Below the pieces are notes generated by a model. It was not told the DNA's origin. It searched no databases and saw nothing but the letters and a program-made list of their open reading frames with translations. From Chaetoderma sp. LZ-2023a (Eukaryota > Mollusca > Caudofoveata > Chaetodermatida > Chaetodermatidae), in contig CM067360.1 of assembly GCA_034401795.1 (NCBI GenBank), positions 121,127,430 through 121,191,429 of the forward strand: 64,000 bases of DNA, read 5' to 3'. The first letter of the stretch is position 1; each line of letters opens with the position of its first letter. This document shows positions 63,627-64,000 of the stretch, piece by piece. A program made the position numbers and the translations under genes.

Positions 63627-64000
63627 AGAGACAAGAGAGAGGAGAGAGACAAGAGAGAGAGAGAGAGAGACAAGAGAGAGAGAGAGGTGCGGAGAGAAAG
63701 GGGAGTGAGGGAGAGAGGGAGGGACAGTGAGGGGGTGGGAGGGTGGATGAGCCGGACGGAGGGAGGGAGGAGGGAAGGAGGGAGAGAGTCATCGGGAGAG
63801 GAGGGGAGGTAGGGGCGAGGGGACGGAGAGGGAAAGGGAGAGAGAGCAGAGGGCGATGGAGATTGGTATAGAAGACGGGAGGAAGGGCGGGAAACCGGGT
63901 GGGCAGGACGGAAGCACGGGGAGAGGATGGAGGGGGCGGGGCGGGGCGGGGTTGACCGAAGTGGAGGCGAGGGACGGAGGTGGGGTAGGAAGGCAAGGAG
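63541..64000 (+). repeat. Polypurine tract: (GA)n and GGGA-rich
   Basis: GA dinucleotides (63,583-63,623 and interrupted to 63,686), then GGGAGG-rich sequence to the window edge with few pyrimidines. This kind of tract can form triplex DNA. Open frames are repeat translations. Confidence 0.9.

Noticed and set aside
63538-63996. 152-codon minus-strand Pro/Leu/Ser frame
   Set aside because: Translation of the polypurine tract.

Overview
The window is metazoan nuclear DNA: split genes with GT-AG introns, TATA/CRE/CCAAT/heat-shock promoter modules, heavy microsatellite load and very dense DNA-transposon, LINE and tandem-repeat content. Tandem arrays of about 160 bp ending in a hairpin next to CTAA resemble the 'pearl'/Helentron-type elements of molluscs, so a marine lophotrochozoan, probably a mollusc, is the best guess. 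This is inference only; no taxonomic marker is present.

Two host genes can be traced by exon structure, both on the minus strand. Gene 1 (22,724-39,135) has nine coding exons and would encode a helical, coiled-coil-rich protein of about 393 residues. Splice phase closes at every junction except one. Two further possible first exons lie upstream at 48,364-48,407 and 53,878-54,068. All three start-codon exons end in the same split codon GA| before a GTAAGT donor, so any of them could join exon 2. Two of the three also share a CTAAGCAAC (X-box-like) motif just upstream. Gene 2 (57,098 to beyond the right edge) is the C-terminal end of a trypsin/thrombin-like S1 serine protease, seen as two phase-matched exons (GDSGGP exon at 63,372-63,473 and GIVSW exon at 57,098-57,222).

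Layout. 1-3,300: two inward-facing promoters sharing a CRE+TATA module, one with CCAAT boxes and a heat-shock element, around small ORFs, one of which begins like a histone H3 tail. 3,300-12,400: mostly unrecognised DNA with a few satellites and a Thr/Ser-rich degraded ORF region. 12,400-22,400: a MITE, tandem arrays, a Ty3/Gypsy fossil fragment and a pearl-like array. 22,700-39,200: gene 1, its introns packed with related hairpin MITEs, a LINE RNase H remnant and microsatellites. 39,900-44,100: a LINE in at least two separated pieces. 45,190-47,030: a large foldback element. 47,200-57,000: MITEs, pearl-like arrays and triplet repeats. 57,000-64,000: the protease gene, whose 6.1-kb intron holds an antisense LTR-type element with a tRNA primer-binding site and an intact zinc-knuckle/coiled-coil ORF.

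The most unusual signal is a superfamily of hairpin MITEs (at least 17 full or partial copies). They share a near-palindromic core (TTGAATATTTTGAAACTAAT...) and arms carrying GC boxes, TGACGTCA sites and a splice-donor-like CAGGTAAG. In one copy the arms carry a different palindrome as core, and nested insertions with direct repeats are visible, so the family looks modular. No RNA genes or CRISPR arrays were found.
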